Shown here: one piece after another, positions 1 to 9,660 of the stretch | Position numbering within the stretch: the stretch's first letter is position 1 | Layout: each line of letters starts with the position of its first letter | Origin: Candidatus Hatepunaea meridiana | Lineage (GTDB): Bacteria; Electryoneota; AABM5-125-24; Hatepunaeales; Hatepunaeaceae | Reading direction: 5' to 3' | DNA: 37,179 bases | NCBI GenBank assembly: GCA_030765125.1 | Contig: JAVCDD010000142.1 | Coordinates: 1 to 37,179 of the forward strand | Program-made: the position numbers and the translations under genes | The notes under the pieces: model-generated | Seen by the model: the letters and a program-made list of their open reading frames with translations, nothing else | Told to the model about the DNA's origin: nothing | Database searches by the model: none

Positions 1-19
1 CCGTTTTTCTGGATATTAA

Positions 20-108
20 CCCTTTTTTGTCATTCCCGCGAAGGCGGGAATCCAGGAGAAACAATAATTTATCTGGATTCCCGCCTTCGCGGGAATGACA
101 AAAAAGGG
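20..108. repeat. Perfect 36-bp inverted repeat hairpin
   Basis: Arms at 20-55 and 73-108 are exact reverse complements, separated by a 17-base loop. Each arm carries the sub-palindrome cattcccgcgaaggcgggaat and a run of six T or A at its outer end. An RNA copy would form a very stable hairpin followed by U residues in either direction, so it could act as a bidirectional terminator. The same type of 'cgcgaaggcggga' palindrome is widespread as a dispersed repeat in bacterial genomes. Confidence 0.9.
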
Positions 109-427
109 GCTTTCCGGTCAGACACTAGTTAAAAATAAAAATTTGAACTTTTCTTAATTGCCACGACGGTAAAGATACATTTCACCCAAGTTGAACGCAA
201 GATAAATATCTCTAAATTGTCATCTTAATAAATCTCTTGTAACCCTTTCCCACTTCTTCTGTCGTTCGGCAAACTTATTATCCGATACAAAATCTCGTTT
301 TATTAAAACTATAATAGAATCAAGTTAAATAGCAGAAAGAATAATTTCATTGCCATTTACAGTAAACTAAACAATACAATCAACATAAACAAGGAAATTC
401 GTAAGATTTACGGGCAGGTAGCACTGG
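109..427. other. Intergenic stretch, AT-rich, no gene seen
   Basis: This stretch follows the hairpin and precedes the stop codon of the first minus-strand gene. It is AT-rich with no credible reading frame, RNA gene or strong repeat. The last bases (about 413-435) contain gtagcactggctac, a short inverted repeat that overlaps the stop codon of the neighbouring gene. Confidence 0.5.
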
Positions 428-2374
428 CTACTTCAACAACGCAACTTTCCCAACCATTGCAAAAGCCCCCGTAGACAGCTTAATCAGATAAAGCCCCGCA
501 GGCAGGTCAGATGCTTCCCAATTTATGCTGTGACGACCGGATAAAACTTTGCCGGAGTAGAGTTCGGCTACTCTTCTGCCTCTAATATTATATGCATCCA
601 ATTTGATATCCATACCGGATTGAACCTCAAATTCGATGGTTGTAACGTTATTGAAGGGGTTTGGATATACTCCTGTTAATCTGAATCCACCGGGCGTCCA
701 ATCGTTAGGATTGGATACCGATTGCTCACCTACGTGGAAGTTCGGTCCATTCCAGATTGAATCGCGCCGGATTTCGTCAACCGGTATTCGTTGATAAACA
801 ACCGGATTCAACGTTGCCGAAGCGTTTTCATTCATTAAATATGAACCGGCTTCCCTGTCGACTTCATAGAATATGTGGAGGTAATCATCGACTACTTCGG
901 CTACAGTTGGATAGCATTCGGAAAGCGCTTCCCCCGGTTCAGGTAGGTGCGTCCTGGTTTCGACGACCATTGTTGGATAATACCACGATGCTCCGTTGTC
1001 TTCGGAGACAGTTACCGCTATATCACCGTTACAGCGACCGTATAGACCGACATAATCATTGTGATCGTTCGGTGGGTAATAGTTGTAAACACAATACAGA
1101 TCGCCATTTTCACCGTAAGCAAGGGAAGGATAACACACGTTGGATTTCCATATCCCTGGGGTGGGATGAGCGCGTAGAGTATCGTCTTCAAATACATACT
1201 GAAAGAACCAACCGTCTGCAACCGCTGTGATCTCATCGGTTTCCTCGCTCCAATGGAATAAATACGAAGCGTCTACCGTGCATGGTGGTAAATAGGGATC
1301 ATTAGTTGATCGAAGTTCATTTTCGCCTAATTCCCACCATATACCGCGAGTCTCAAATATGATATGGATATAATCTTCCGAATCGAAAATAACGTCGTGA
1401 GTCAGGCAAGGAAATAGAGTATCTCCATAACATTCAGGAGGTTCAAGTTCATTATCAGGAAATATCGTATTGGTAACGTTGCTTGGTTCGTCAAAATTCC
1501 AGTCATCGCCATCATCCGTCCAAGCCATCCAGAGATCGTTATTCCATTCGTCTGCGGCCCAATGTTCCCAAATAGGCTCCCACCGCCTCTTTAACCATGT
1601 TATTGCCACTCGCTCGCTGTTTGGATTTGGTGAACGTGCAATTCGGAAGTTACATAGATGCGTTGAACCTACCACAGCCGGATCCTCAAAATCGCAGGAT
1701 AGTTCTTCTCTATCGTCTACATAAGCCTGGACATAGCAAATAGTCATATAATCTTCTTGATCATAACTTAATCCTGCGATATGGATTGTTCCATTGGAAC
1801 TCATACAACCTTGAGGCCAGAGCACCGGATCATCCTGGTAATCAGGCAAGTACAGAAAATTATCTACGAATCTAAAATCTAGAAAACTTGTAATGATAGC
1901 CCATCCATAGGTTCTATTTTGATTATCCTGTTCAGCGTGCAGAAAAAGCAGCGCTTGTGGTTCGTCCTCTTCTGTCAAGCTTATGCTGCCATGGCTGCTT
2001 CGATCTAAACCATCTTCCCCAATCCACTCATCGTCTATTCTACAGTTGTATTTTTGTTGTATTCTGTCAATACGATCCATCCAGGTCACATGAACGTTTC
2101 CGTCAGAATCAACGGCGATCATCTTTCCAATTGAACCGTTGGATTGTTGGTCATGGTATGTATCACCAGCCTGGAATGCCTCTCCGATTATATCGTCACG
2201 GCGTGGCTGCCAGGGATGAATGGGGTTGATTATTGGAGCTGTTGAGTAGGAATTTGGAGTTGAAATCAGGCTTTCGCGGGGAAGTTCTTCATTGATGTAA
2301 ACCGATGTGGGTGGTGAGGCAAGTAATCCGATGGACGAAAGCAGTAACAATGAGAAAACCAATCTAAATCGCAT
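428..2374 (-). CDS. Secreted sialidase-like propeller protein with T9SS sorting domain
   Basis: A 648-residue exported protein. Residues 1-20 form a signal peptide. Residues about 50-545 consist of repeated aromatic and acidic beta-strand units typical of a sialidase/BNR-type propeller; an Asp-box fits at S457-x-D459-x-G461-x-x-W464, and a degenerate one lies at W285-W292. Residues about 560-648 are a type A T9SS C-terminal domain (YPNPFN near 570, NIRGR, final ALLK). The start is supported by AGGAGG eight bases upstream. It is paralogous over most of its length to the 1000-residue protein next door, with shared blocks such as HPWxPRRDDIIGE and NYYPxNDHNDYVG. The catalytic Arg triad and Tyr of true sialidases are not evident, so an enzymatic role is not claimed. 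Its TAG stop lies in a small repeat. Family assignment is moderately sure; export and anchoring through T9SS is inferred from the tail. Confidence 0.85.
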   Translation of the reverse strand: MRFRLVFSLLLLSSIGLLASPPTSVYINEELPRESLISTPNSYSTAPIINPIHPWQPRRDDIIGEAFQAGDTYHDQQSNGSIGKMIAVDSDGNVHVTWMDRIDRIQQKYNCRIDDEWIGEDGLDRSSHGSISLTEEDEPQALLFLHAEQDNQNRTYGWAIITSFLDFRFVDNFLYLPDYQDDPVLWPQGCMSSNGTIHIAGLSYDQEDYMTICYVQAYVDDREELSCDFEDPAVVGSTHLCNFRIARSPNPNSERVAITWLKRRWEPIWEHWAADEWNNDLWMAWTDDGDDWNFDEPSNVTNTIFPDNELEPPECYGDTLFPCLTHDVIFDSEDYIHIIFETRGIWWELGENELRSTNDPYLPPCTVDASYLFHWSEETDEITAVADGWFFQYVFEDDTLRAHPTPGIWKSNVCYPSLAYGENGDLYCVYNYYPPNDHNDYVGLYGRCNGDIAVTVSEDNGASWYYPTMVVETRTHLPEPGEALSECYPTVAEVVDDYLHIFYEVDREAGSYLMNENASATLNPVVYQRIPVDEIRRDSIWNGPNFHVGEQSVSNPNDWTPGGFRLTGVYPNPFNNVTTIEFEVQSGMDIKLDAYNIRGRRVAELYSGKVLSGRHSINWEASDLPAGLYLIKLSTGAFAMVGKVALLK

Positions 2375-2401
2375 TTTAGAGACCTCCTAATATTACTATC
2401 A

Positions 2402-2437
2402 CTGTGGAGGGCGGACAGGAGTGTCTGCCCTCCACAG
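2402..2437. repeat. Inverted repeat, GACAGGAGTGTC family
   Basis: Arms ctgtggagggcggaca and tgtctgccctccacag pair with one mismatch around the core GACAGGAGTGTC. The core is shared with copies near 10701, 15207, 24833, 28255 and 30670. It lies just upstream of the start of the 648-residue protein, between two genes. Confidence 0.85.
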
Positions 2438-2438
2438 C

Positions 2439-2531
2439 GGGTGGCACGGGCTACTTGTTGCCCGTGTCTCTTTACCTTACAAAGAAGATTTGTAGTAATG
2501 AAACACGGGCAACAAGTAGCCCGTGCCACCC
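2439..2531. repeat. Perfect 29-bp inverted repeat
   Basis: Arms at 2439-2467 and 2503-2531 are exact reverse complements with core GGCAACAAGTAGCCCGTG. The 35-base spacer contains no gene. This hairpin directly abuts the 2402-2437 repeat of another family, so two unrelated palindromes are stacked in one intergenic gap. Confidence 0.9.
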
Positions 2532-2591
2532 AAGTTGCATCCCGGTTTCTCCGAAACCGGATTAAGTAGCTTGCAGGCGGGGACGCCTATG

Positions 2592-5500
2592 CTACTTCAA
2601 AAGCAGCAATTTACAACTTGCCGTTTCGGTATCCGCATTTAGACGCAGGATGTACACTCCCGCTGCAAGTTCCGAAGCGTCTACGACATAGCTGTATTGT
2701 CCGGCGTTCATATTACCATCGACGATTGTTACGATTTCCCTGCCTCTAAGATCGTAAAGAGCCAGCTTGACGTGGTTGTTTTTCTGGAGTGAAAATCCGA
2801 TATTGGTAGTGGCATTGAACGGATTGGGATATGGTTGTTCGAGACTAAAGCGGGATGGTGTCATAAAACCATCTTCTTCAATCGTCTCCTCACCAATGTC
2901 TGCCTCCCGAGTTGGTGTAATGGCATAATGTCCCCAATTCTCAGTGTAAACGCCACTCATCATTTCAAATCGAGTTCCTTGAACGATTCCGTTATCAATA
3001 TCATATACTAATTCACGATCCTTGATGACCATTTCAATTAACCCGATTGTTGCAAACCAACTATCACCACTGTTGTTCTCAATTGGGAAATAACCTTTTT
3101 CTAACTCGTCAAATTCATCATCGGCTGGATCTGAGACCTCAAAATCAATTACTTGAATGTAAACGCTCTCCAATTGTTCGGAACGGTTTTCCCAGGTCAA
3201 ATCAGCGAGTTCAATACTCTCCGGTTCGATAGGATTCCCGTTTTCAATAACGCTGTATTCATCAACCATTATATAGGTAGCATACTCCCACTTGTCGGGA
3301 TCATCCGGATCACTTTCCATCACTATACCGGTTACCTCAATGAGATCACCCAGACTCAATTCATCTTCAATACCTCGAACAATCAAGCCCGACCAATCAC
3401 CATCACCGTTCTGGATGGCGTAACCGCCATACTGCTGATTAAAGGTTGCCGGTGTGGTTACAACGCCTTGAGTGGTTACGTTATATCCTTTGTAAGGTGA
3501 GAAGTCAATTCCCCAGTCTTGATTTGGGAGCGCCTGAATGTCCTGAATTGTTAATTCACCTTCATTGCGAACAACAAAAGACCAATAGTAGATAGAAGAC
3601 GGTCCAAAACCGGTGACGCCAATATCGTTAGTGGCGCGTATGCGATACCATACGCTCGTACCTTCATCCTGACCTGGAATAGTGCCGGCATAGATATCAC
3701 CTTCGACGTTCTCCATTTCGACTTCCTGCTCTTCACCTTCATTTATTCTATAGAGCAGAATTACATCACGCAGTTCATTATCTGCGTCAGGTGTGACAGT
3801 AGCTCTAACGTGAATATCATTGTCAGGCGTTGGAATGGCTGGATCGCGGACACCATCCAGAACCAGTGGTCTGAACTGCATATGGAAGGGCGGACCGTCC
3901 TCCCAAATTTCCTCTCGCAGGATATCTTCAACCGGTACTTTCAGGTAAATGCAGGGATTTAGCGTGTTTGCTGCATTTTCATCATTCTGAATGATAGTGC
4001 CGCCTTCCCTGTCATTTATATAGAAGATATGCAGGTGATCATCAATCATCTCCGCAATAGTCGGATAGCTTTCGCAGTCCGCTTCACAGGGATCCGGCAG
4101 ATGTGTCCTGGTCTGAACAACCATTGTAGGTTGATACCAGGCAGAACCGTTATCCTCGGCATCGGAAACCGTAACGGCGATATCTCCATGACAACGACCA
4201 TAAGTACCTACGTAATCGTTATGATCATTCTCCGGGTAGTAATTGTAAACGCAGTAGAGATTTCCATCTCCGTCATAAGCAAGTGATGGATAACAGACGT
4301 TAGACCGCCACGCACCCGGTGTGGGTAGAGCGCGAATTGTATCATCAATAACCTGGCGCTGATAAAACCAGCCATCTGCAACGGGAGTAATATCCTCTGA
4401 CACTTCGTCCCAATGGTATAGGATTGACGCATCAACGGTTAACCCGGGTCGGTCTAATCCACCTCCCCGCCTGACAGGCGGAGCTTCGTTTCCTATGGGA
4501 TCCCACCAGAGTCCACGAGTCTCGAAAACGATATGGATGTTATCATCAGAGTCGAAGATTACATCAAAAGTAGCATAAGGAAGCAGTGTGTCTCCGTAAA
4601 CTGAATTTCCTTCTCTTTGTGCATCAGGCTCAATACAATTGGTGACGTTAACAGGATCGTCGAAGTTCCATTCCTCGCCGTCATCGGTATAAGCCAGCCA
4701 GAGGTCGTTATTCATCTGGTATGCAAGAAAACCATCCCACGGTCCAGGAGCAGGATTTCCTACGCGGCTGTTATTCCAGATGACCGCAGCCCGGGCGCTG
4801 ACAGGTGAACGTGCAATACGATATGTGTTAAGGTGCGTCTCGCCCAACTCTGCTGGAAAATCAACGTCGGTAGCAACGTCGCCTTCCCGGTTAATATAAG
4901 CAGGTAAATAAGCAAGTCTTCCTTCAGCGTCTTCACCATTATCATTACCGATAATGTGTATTTGACCTTCGGGACTCATTACACCTTGGGGCCAACAAAC
5001 ACCTACATTCGGGAAAGTGGGCAGGATCGTAGGTGTGAAAGCTGCAAAGCCTGGCATGAAATCAATACCGGCAACCCAGACCATATCATCGCCATAATTC
5101 CCGCCCATACAATGTGTGAAAATAATAATGCGAGGCTCTTCCTCTTCGCTCAACGTTAAGCAGCCGTATCCGCTACGGTCTTCAGTACCGTCGAATTCGA
5201 CACCATCATCTTGATACCACTCACCCTCTTCTAAATAGCGATAAACCTGGAATCGATCCCTGCTGTCAACGTCATAAGCATCCATCCAGGATACGTGAAC
5301 TACTCCGGAAGGATCGACTGCGATGAACTTCCCTATGGCGCCGTTGCTCTGGTAATCGTAATAAGTATCCCCAGCCTGGGAAACTTCACCGATAATATCA
5401 TCACGGCGCGGTCGCCAGGGATGAAACGGATGAATTAGCTGAGCATCCGGGAGCGCATCACCCGGAGTAATTATTCTATCTGCAGGTAGATCAGTAGGGG

Positions 5501-5594
5501 TCGGTACAACTGACGCCGGTGTGGATGGCGTCATTGCCGCGATTGATACTGAAACCAGCATTAATGAAATTAAAAGACCTATAACAGATCTCAT
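2592..5594 (-). CDS. Large secreted propeller/Ig/OB-fold protein with T9SS sorting domain
   Basis: A 1000-residue paralogue of the adjacent 648-residue protein. Residues 1-20 are a signal peptide and 55-555 the shared sialidase-like propeller. Residues about 590-675 look like an Ig-like module and 680-900 an OB-fold-like module of the YhcR/extracellular nuclease-associated type (SPYKGYNVTTQGVV, GDWSGLIV). Residues 910-1000 are a T9SS type A tail (PYPNPFN, ending LLLLK). I chose the start at 5594 because AGGAGGT lies eight bases before it and a signal peptide follows immediately; an in-frame ATG at 5654 would add 20 charged residues ahead of it. The OB-fold insert between propeller and tail is what separates it from its paralogue. 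A small palindrome lies inside the propeller coding region (4467-4481). Its TAG stop is in a repeat-like 'gctacttc' context. No enzymatic activity is claimed. Confidence 0.85.
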   Translation of the reverse strand: MRSVIGLLISLMLVSVSIAAMTPSTPASVVPTPTDLPADRIITPGDALPDAQLIHPFHPWRPRRDDIIGEVSQAGDTYYDYQSNGAIGKFIAVDPSGVVHVSWMDAYDVDSRDRFQVYRYLEEGEWYQDDGVEFDGTEDRSGYGCLTLSEEEEPRIIIFTHCMGGNYGDDMVWVAGIDFMPGFAAFTPTILPTFPNVGVCWPQGVMSPEGQIHIIGNDNGEDAEGRLAYLPAYINREGDVATDVDFPAELGETHLNTYRIARSPVSARAAVIWNNSRVGNPAPGPWDGFLAYQMNNDLWLAYTDDGEEWNFDDPVNVTNCIEPDAQREGNSVYGDTLLPYATFDVIFDSDDNIHIVFETRGLWWDPIGNEAPPVRRGGGLDRPGLTVDASILYHWDEVSEDITPVADGWFYQRQVIDDTIRALPTPGAWRSNVCYPSLAYDGDGNLYCVYNYYPENDHNDYVGTYGRCHGDIAVTVSDAEDNGSAWYQPTMVVQTRTHLPDPCEADCESYPTIAEMIDDHLHIFYINDREGGTIIQNDENAANTLNPCIYLKVPVEDILREEIWEDGPPFHMQFRPLVLDGVRDPAIPTPDNDIHVRATVTPDADNELRDVILLYRINEGEEQEVEMENVEGDIYAGTIPGQDEGTSVWYRIRATNDIGVTGFGPSSIYYWSFVVRNEGELTIQDIQALPNQDWGIDFSPYKGYNVTTQGVVTTPATFNQQYGGYAIQNGDGDWSGLIVRGIEDELSLGDLIEVTGIVMESDPDDPDKWEYATYIMVDEYSVIENGNPIEPESIELADLTWENRSEQLESVYIQVIDFEVSDPADDEFDELEKGYFPIENNSGDSWFATIGLIEMVIKDRELVYDIDNGIVQGTRFEMMSGVYTENWGHYAITPTREADIGEETIEEDGFMTPSRFSLEQPYPNPFNATTNIGFSLQKNNHVKLALYDLRGREIVTIVDGNMNAGQYSYVVDASELAAGVYILRLNADTETASCKLLLLK
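4462..4484. repeat. Short palindrome inside a coding region
   Basis: The sequence ccgcctg-a-caggcgg (4467-4481) is a perfect 7-bp-arm palindrome in the propeller of the 1000-residue protein, encoding Arg/Gly-rich residues around 375-380. The paralogous protein has a different and slightly shorter segment at this place (LRSTNDPYLPP), so the palindrome sits in a local insertion or replacement of about three extra codons. Confidence 0.55.
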
Positions 5595-5641
5595 AGAAAC
5601 CTCCTGTATATTAAACTTAAGTTTTTTCTTTGAAAATGAGA

Positions 5642-5707
5642 GTTCAGAGTTCACGCTTCAGCTTGTTTTACATTAGAAGAAAACACGCTGAAGCGTGAAC
5701 TCTGAAC
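5642..5707. repeat. Perfect 21-bp inverted repeat, TTCAGAGTTC family
   Basis: Arms at 5642-5662 and 5687-5707 match exactly as reverse complements (gttcagagttcacgcttcagc). This is the simplest copy of the family seen again at 20540, 22288, 23786 and 26750. It fills the gap between the C25 peptidase stop codon and the upstream region of the next minus-strand gene, and could serve as a terminator or mRNA 3'-end protector. Confidence 0.9.
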
Positions 5708-5717
5708 CGAAGATAAA

Positions 5718-8700
5718 CTACTGCAACAAAATCAACTTCTTTTGGGAAGTCATTCCTTTTGCTTCCAACCTGATAATGTATATACTACTGGGAAGCGTAC
5801 CTGCGTTTAATGTAATACTATTTCTACCTCTAACAGCATTACCGGAAATTAAATCCTTTACCATTCTGCCATTAGTGTCCCACAATGCAAGTTGTACTAA
5901 GCCGGAATTTGTCAAATTATAATTGATCTTTACACTTGAATTGAACGGATTCGGATAAGGTTCTTCAAGTCCGAAGGTAATAGGCTGCAATGTTGCGTCG
6001 TTTTTATCCGGCAGATAAGCATCCGGGGGACCGGTTGTGAACTTGATCGCTCGCTCTGCTGCCAATTCAGCGGCTGCAGGATGATAAAGGTTGGCATACG
6101 TTATCTCTAAACCTCGAAGGTGCAGCCAATCCTGGATGCCGACAGTAGCGTAATTGGTTTCATTCAGGTCAACTATTGCTGCGTTCAGGTACTGAAACAG
6201 GATTATGCCATCGCCGGTCCGGGTTTGATACCGTTCCAGTTCCGGATTGTATAGTATCAATTCAAAGGTTTGCAGATGGTCAATATTCGTCCGGGCATAG
6301 ACACGACTCCATTCGATGATGAAGCGTCCGTTTTCCTCATCGTAATACGTGAAGATATTAAGATTGTGCCGATGGTCTTCACCATATGCTTCACCAACAA
6401 GGTCTTCCCACATTGGCGCAATCATCGTATGCGGACCAAGTGGTGAGGGTATTCCCCAGTTCCGGAAATTGTAATACGTCATCGAGGCTTCAAAGCTGAT
6501 CCAGCCGTTGGAACATATTGCAATTGAGTCGTATTCATCACCGTAGAAAATAAAGTTGAACGGCAGTTCCATCACGAAGGTTGAATCGTCGCGGAGACTA
6601 TGATGTTCAGCGCCTTGTATGCCATCATGTTCCGGATCAAGCTCTATCCATTCAAATTCGGGCGCTTCATCATAGCGATCCCGGTCATCAATATCCTCAT
6701 AAGCATAATAGCCGTAAGCATCCGGTCCGATAGGATCGTCAATTCCGACTTCACCGATAACGATGTTGAACGGCATAGAATTCACCAGACGGTCATTTGC
6801 ATCGTAGAAGTGTGGGATCAACTGAACCTGACGACCGTCTGCTACGTTATCCATAACCCTGATTTGGAAAGGATTGCCAGAGCAATCCCCTGTCTCACCA
6901 GCGGCAATGTCCCCGAATACCGCTTCACCATCAGCAATTTCAATTGAATTATCATAACATCGAATATCAGCATACAGTCCCGATAAATCAGCCGATCCAG
7001 CATTACAAACAGTAATTATTAAATCTGATGTTTCCCCAGGATCAATGAATTCATCAGCGAACGCATAACTGCGGTATTGCACAATACCGGTACTGATCGG
7101 CAAACGGAACAATGAACGGTAATTATTGTCCTGAGAATCGGTTATATCAAGTTGGAGTGGAACGTATTCCGCTGATGGTATTGTATGATCAAGAATTACA
7201 GTATAAGGACTATTAGCAACTGATGTCTCACCGGCAGGTATATTCTCGAAATCAGCCTCGTTAACCTCAATTTCAACTCCATTAAGTACACAGGATAATT
7301 CAGCGGTTATACCACTAACCGTCGCATTTCCGGTGTTTCTTAATGTTACAGTCAGATCGACGGGCTCTCCTGTCAACAAGCGATCATCATCCTGTTGGTT
7401 GGATACGGTGACTTCAGCAAAACCGACGTTACGCTGAGCTGCCTGAACCTGTATGGTTTCCATATAAGGCGCCGCCTGGAATGCTATTACCGTAATTTCA
7501 AGTTCACCTTCAGAACCGAGTTGGACAGGGACAAGAGCAACGCCATCCGTATCCGTAAGCACACTGATTTCGACTTCATCTGTCTTTCGCAGATTAACCA
7601 TTGCACCGCGAATAGGGTTGCCTGACCGCTCATTGCTGACTGTAAACTGCATATAGGTATCGCCTACCGATAATTGTCCCTGATGACCAATATCCAGTTC
7701 AACGTTCATATTGAATGGAGGATCCAGGTAAACGTTTACTTCCGGATCACCGAGTATATTATAAACGTGCGTATAGAATTCAATATCGTTACCGATATTG
7801 CGTTTATGCGGGAAGCTTCGCCACATATCCATCTTAGCTGCCAGTGTTAACGGACCAAACACCCTTTGATTTCGATATAACAGGCTAAAATAGAAACCGC
7901 CTAACATTGGGTTATTATAAACGGTTTTAGTATGGAGGTCTGAAGGTCCATAGAAAACAAGCGCCCCTTCCGGTGTATTCATAGTGCCTCGAGTAATAGA
8001 ATACTCACCGAAACATTCTGTATGAAGATTATTATCGAAATCTCCGGTATTACAAACGAAGAAAGTCATAATGGGCAACAATGGGTAATTCGTAAGACGT
8101 TCAAGGTCATCCTTGTGAAAGCGAGGATAGTGTGGTCCGGTGGCATCAGCCCAACCGCGATAAGCCACAATATTCACACTGCGATTAATAGATTCAACGA
8201 TCGGATCGGGATTTAAATCATCACCTGGTTTTTCATAATAGAACTCTTCAACATCGAAACCCCGGTTTCGCAGTCTCTCACCCAACCAGCGGCAGGTTTC
8301 CACAGGGCTTGAGATTGGTCTGCCGGATTGACCATAATTACCTCCAAACAGTGTGGCGCGATGAAAAGCGCCCGGATTATTTTCGGCAATATCAGCGATA
8401 TGCAATTCATGTTTGATATATCTTGCTAAGGCTCTTTGAAGTGTACCAGGATTAGGAGAATCACATGAAATTCGACCAATAAATGCATCCATAAAATAAT
8501 CATCTCCTTCGAGCAATACATAAGGTATATCCGTAGGATCTGTTTCCTGCCCCGCCGGTGCATCTATATAAAACGTTGGCAAATGCATATTGCCCCATTC
8601 CACATCACCGAGCAGAAGGACAAATTCAGGCGGTCGTTCCCAGTTATCATAAGCATCCTGAATGTAATCCTTGATTTCCTCGCGGGTAGTTTCGTTTTGC

Positions 8701-9482
8701 ACATACAAAGGTTCAATTACAACATTGAAACCTTTACGCCTCTTGCATTCTGCAAACTCCTCAGCATACGGAGCAAGACGGTCATCAGTTATAATGAGAT
8801 ATGATCCGCGTTGAATTACGCGCCCGCCGGGAAGTATAGCGCCGGAAGTGTTGTAATTAAGCAGCATCGCTTTGAAGAAATCCTCGAAAGCTTGCGATTG
8901 ATAGCGATCCCGGTCAGGCGTTGTTCCCAGATAGCTGCCATCCGGTACGAACTCGAACTCGATCTCCATCCGTTGAGCGCAAGCCAACTGATGTTCAGCG
9001 GTTATATATTGCGCAGGATGTATGACAACAGGTACAACCCTCTGCCACCTCATCCAACCGGCTTCACCGACCATGACAGCCGGAGGTTGTGTCGTACTGT
9101 GTAAGGTGCGAACCGGCATATCGTCGCGGGAAATAACCCTTTCGACGTCATATCGAATCTCCTGAAGATCGCTTATTCGCATACTGACCGTATGACCGTC
9201 CGGTACGGCAACTAATTTGCAAACGGTAGGCAGCGCCGGTCCTTCCGACTCAAAGTCAGGTATAGCGCCAGGAAGGTCTACTCGTAGTTTAGCATTACCA
9301 TTAACGTCTCTGCCGGCAACCAATGTAGGCGTCTGGAATTCCAGTACAACCGTAAATCCGTTTGGACCTTCGGCTGACGTAACAATCCTGACCTGTTCAT
9401 CAGTTGCTTGTGAAGCGAGAACTGATGTAAACAGGAAAAGAAGGCTGATGATAATTGAAGAAAGAAATGGTTTGAAGTGCAT
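5718..9482 (-). CDS. Gingipain-like C25 peptidase with T9SS sorting domain
   Basis: A 1254-residue secreted protein. Residues 1-23 are a signal peptide and about 30-200 a gingipain-type propeptide. Residues 225-585 are the C25 catalytic region, with LLLGDVEWGN, the nucleophile C477 in VCNTGDFDNN, and a closing NILGDPEVNVYLDP. Residues 590-680 are Ig-like, about 690-910 two CARDB-like modules, 920-1140 a jelly-roll-like module, and 1165-1254 a T9SS tail (PYPNPFN, ending LILLQ). In gingipain RgpB (from memory) the catalytic His is 33 residues before the Cys in TGHG. Here the residue 33 before C477 is W444 (YRGW), with H451 seven residues on. The start is supported by AGGAG six bases upstream. 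It may be a protease with a relocated His, or a non-catalytic surface scaffold. C25 membership is confident; activity is open. Confidence 0.92.
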   Translation of the reverse strand: MHFKPFLSSIIISLLFLFTSVLASQATDEQVRIVTSAEGPNGFTVVLEFQTPTLVAGRDVNGNAKLRVDLPGAIPDFESEGPALPTVCKLVAVPDGHTVSMRISDLQEIRYDVERVISRDDMPVRTLHSTTQPPAVMVGEAGWMRWQRVVPVVIHPAQYITAEHQLACAQRMEIEFEFVPDGSYLGTTPDRDRYQSQAFEDFFKAMLLNYNTSGAILPGGRVIQRGSYLIITDDRLAPYAEEFAECKRRKGFNVVIEPLYVQNETTREEIKDYIQDAYDNWERPPEFVLLLGDVEWGNMHLPTFYIDAPAGQETDPTDIPYVLLEGDDYFMDAFIGRISCDSPNPGTLQRALARYIKHELHIADIAENNPGAFHRATLFGGNYGQSGRPISSPVETCRWLGERLRNRGFDVEEFYYEKPGDDLNPDPIVESINRSVNIVAYRGWADATGPHYPRFHKDDLERLTNYPLLPIMTFFVCNTGDFDNNLHTECFGEYSITRGTMNTPEGALVFYGPSDLHTKTVYNNPMLGGFYFSLLYRNQRVFGPLTLAAKMDMWRSFPHKRNIGNDIEFYTHVYNILGDPEVNVYLDPPFNMNVELDIGHQGQLSVGDTYMQFTVSNERSGNPIRGAMVNLRKTDEVEISVLTDTDGVALVPVQLGSEGELEITVIAFQAAPYMETIQVQAAQRNVGFAEVTVSNQQDDDRLLTGEPVDLTVTLRNTGNATVSGITAELSCVLNGVEIEVNEADFENIPAGETSVANSPYTVILDHTIPSAEYVPLQLDITDSQDNNYRSLFRLPISTGIVQYRSYAFADEFIDPGETSDLIITVCNAGSADLSGLYADIRCYDNSIEIADGEAVFGDIAAGETGDCSGNPFQIRVMDNVADGRQVQLIPHFYDANDRLVNSMPFNIVIGEVGIDDPIGPDAYGYYAYEDIDDRDRYDEAPEFEWIELDPEHDGIQGAEHHSLRDDSTFVMELPFNFIFYGDEYDSIAICSNGWISFEASMTYYNFRNWGIPSPLGPHTMIAPMWEDLVGEAYGEDHRHNLNIFTYYDEENGRFIIEWSRVYARTNIDHLQTFELILYNPELERYQTRTGDGIILFQYLNAAIVDLNETNYATVGIQDWLHLRGLEITYANLYHPAAAELAAERAIKFTTGPPDAYLPDKNDATLQPITFGLEEPYPNPFNSSVKINYNLTNSGLVQLALWDTNGRMVKDLISGNAVRGRNSITLNAGTLPSSIYIIRLEAKGMTSQKKLILLQ

Positions 9483-9505
9483 GATGTCTCCTGGTTTTTT
9501 TAAAG

Positions 9506-9601
9506 TGCTTTAGGCTTTTGGTTATAGGCTTAAGGATATTAGTCTGATTTTTTTTAGTAAATTCAGGTTTACTAAAGCCCAGAGCCAAAAGCCTAAAGCC
9601 T
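9506..9601. repeat. Inverted repeat of the AGGCTTTTGG family
   Basis: Complementary blocks ctttaggcttttgg and ccaaaagcctaaag flank an AT-rich core with a run of eight T. A second copy of this family is at 32578-32659. It lies directly upstream of the C25 peptidase start, between divergent transcripts. Confidence 0.8.
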
Positions 9602-9660
9602 GACGTTATAAAATAAACCCAAATCATACCTAAAGTCAAGTTATAAAAGGATAAAATACC

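Noticed and set aside
757..1230. Open frame on the strand opposite to the first secreted-protein gene
   Set aside because: It lacks a ribosome site and any recognisable domain, and it lies entirely inside a well-supported gene on the other strand.
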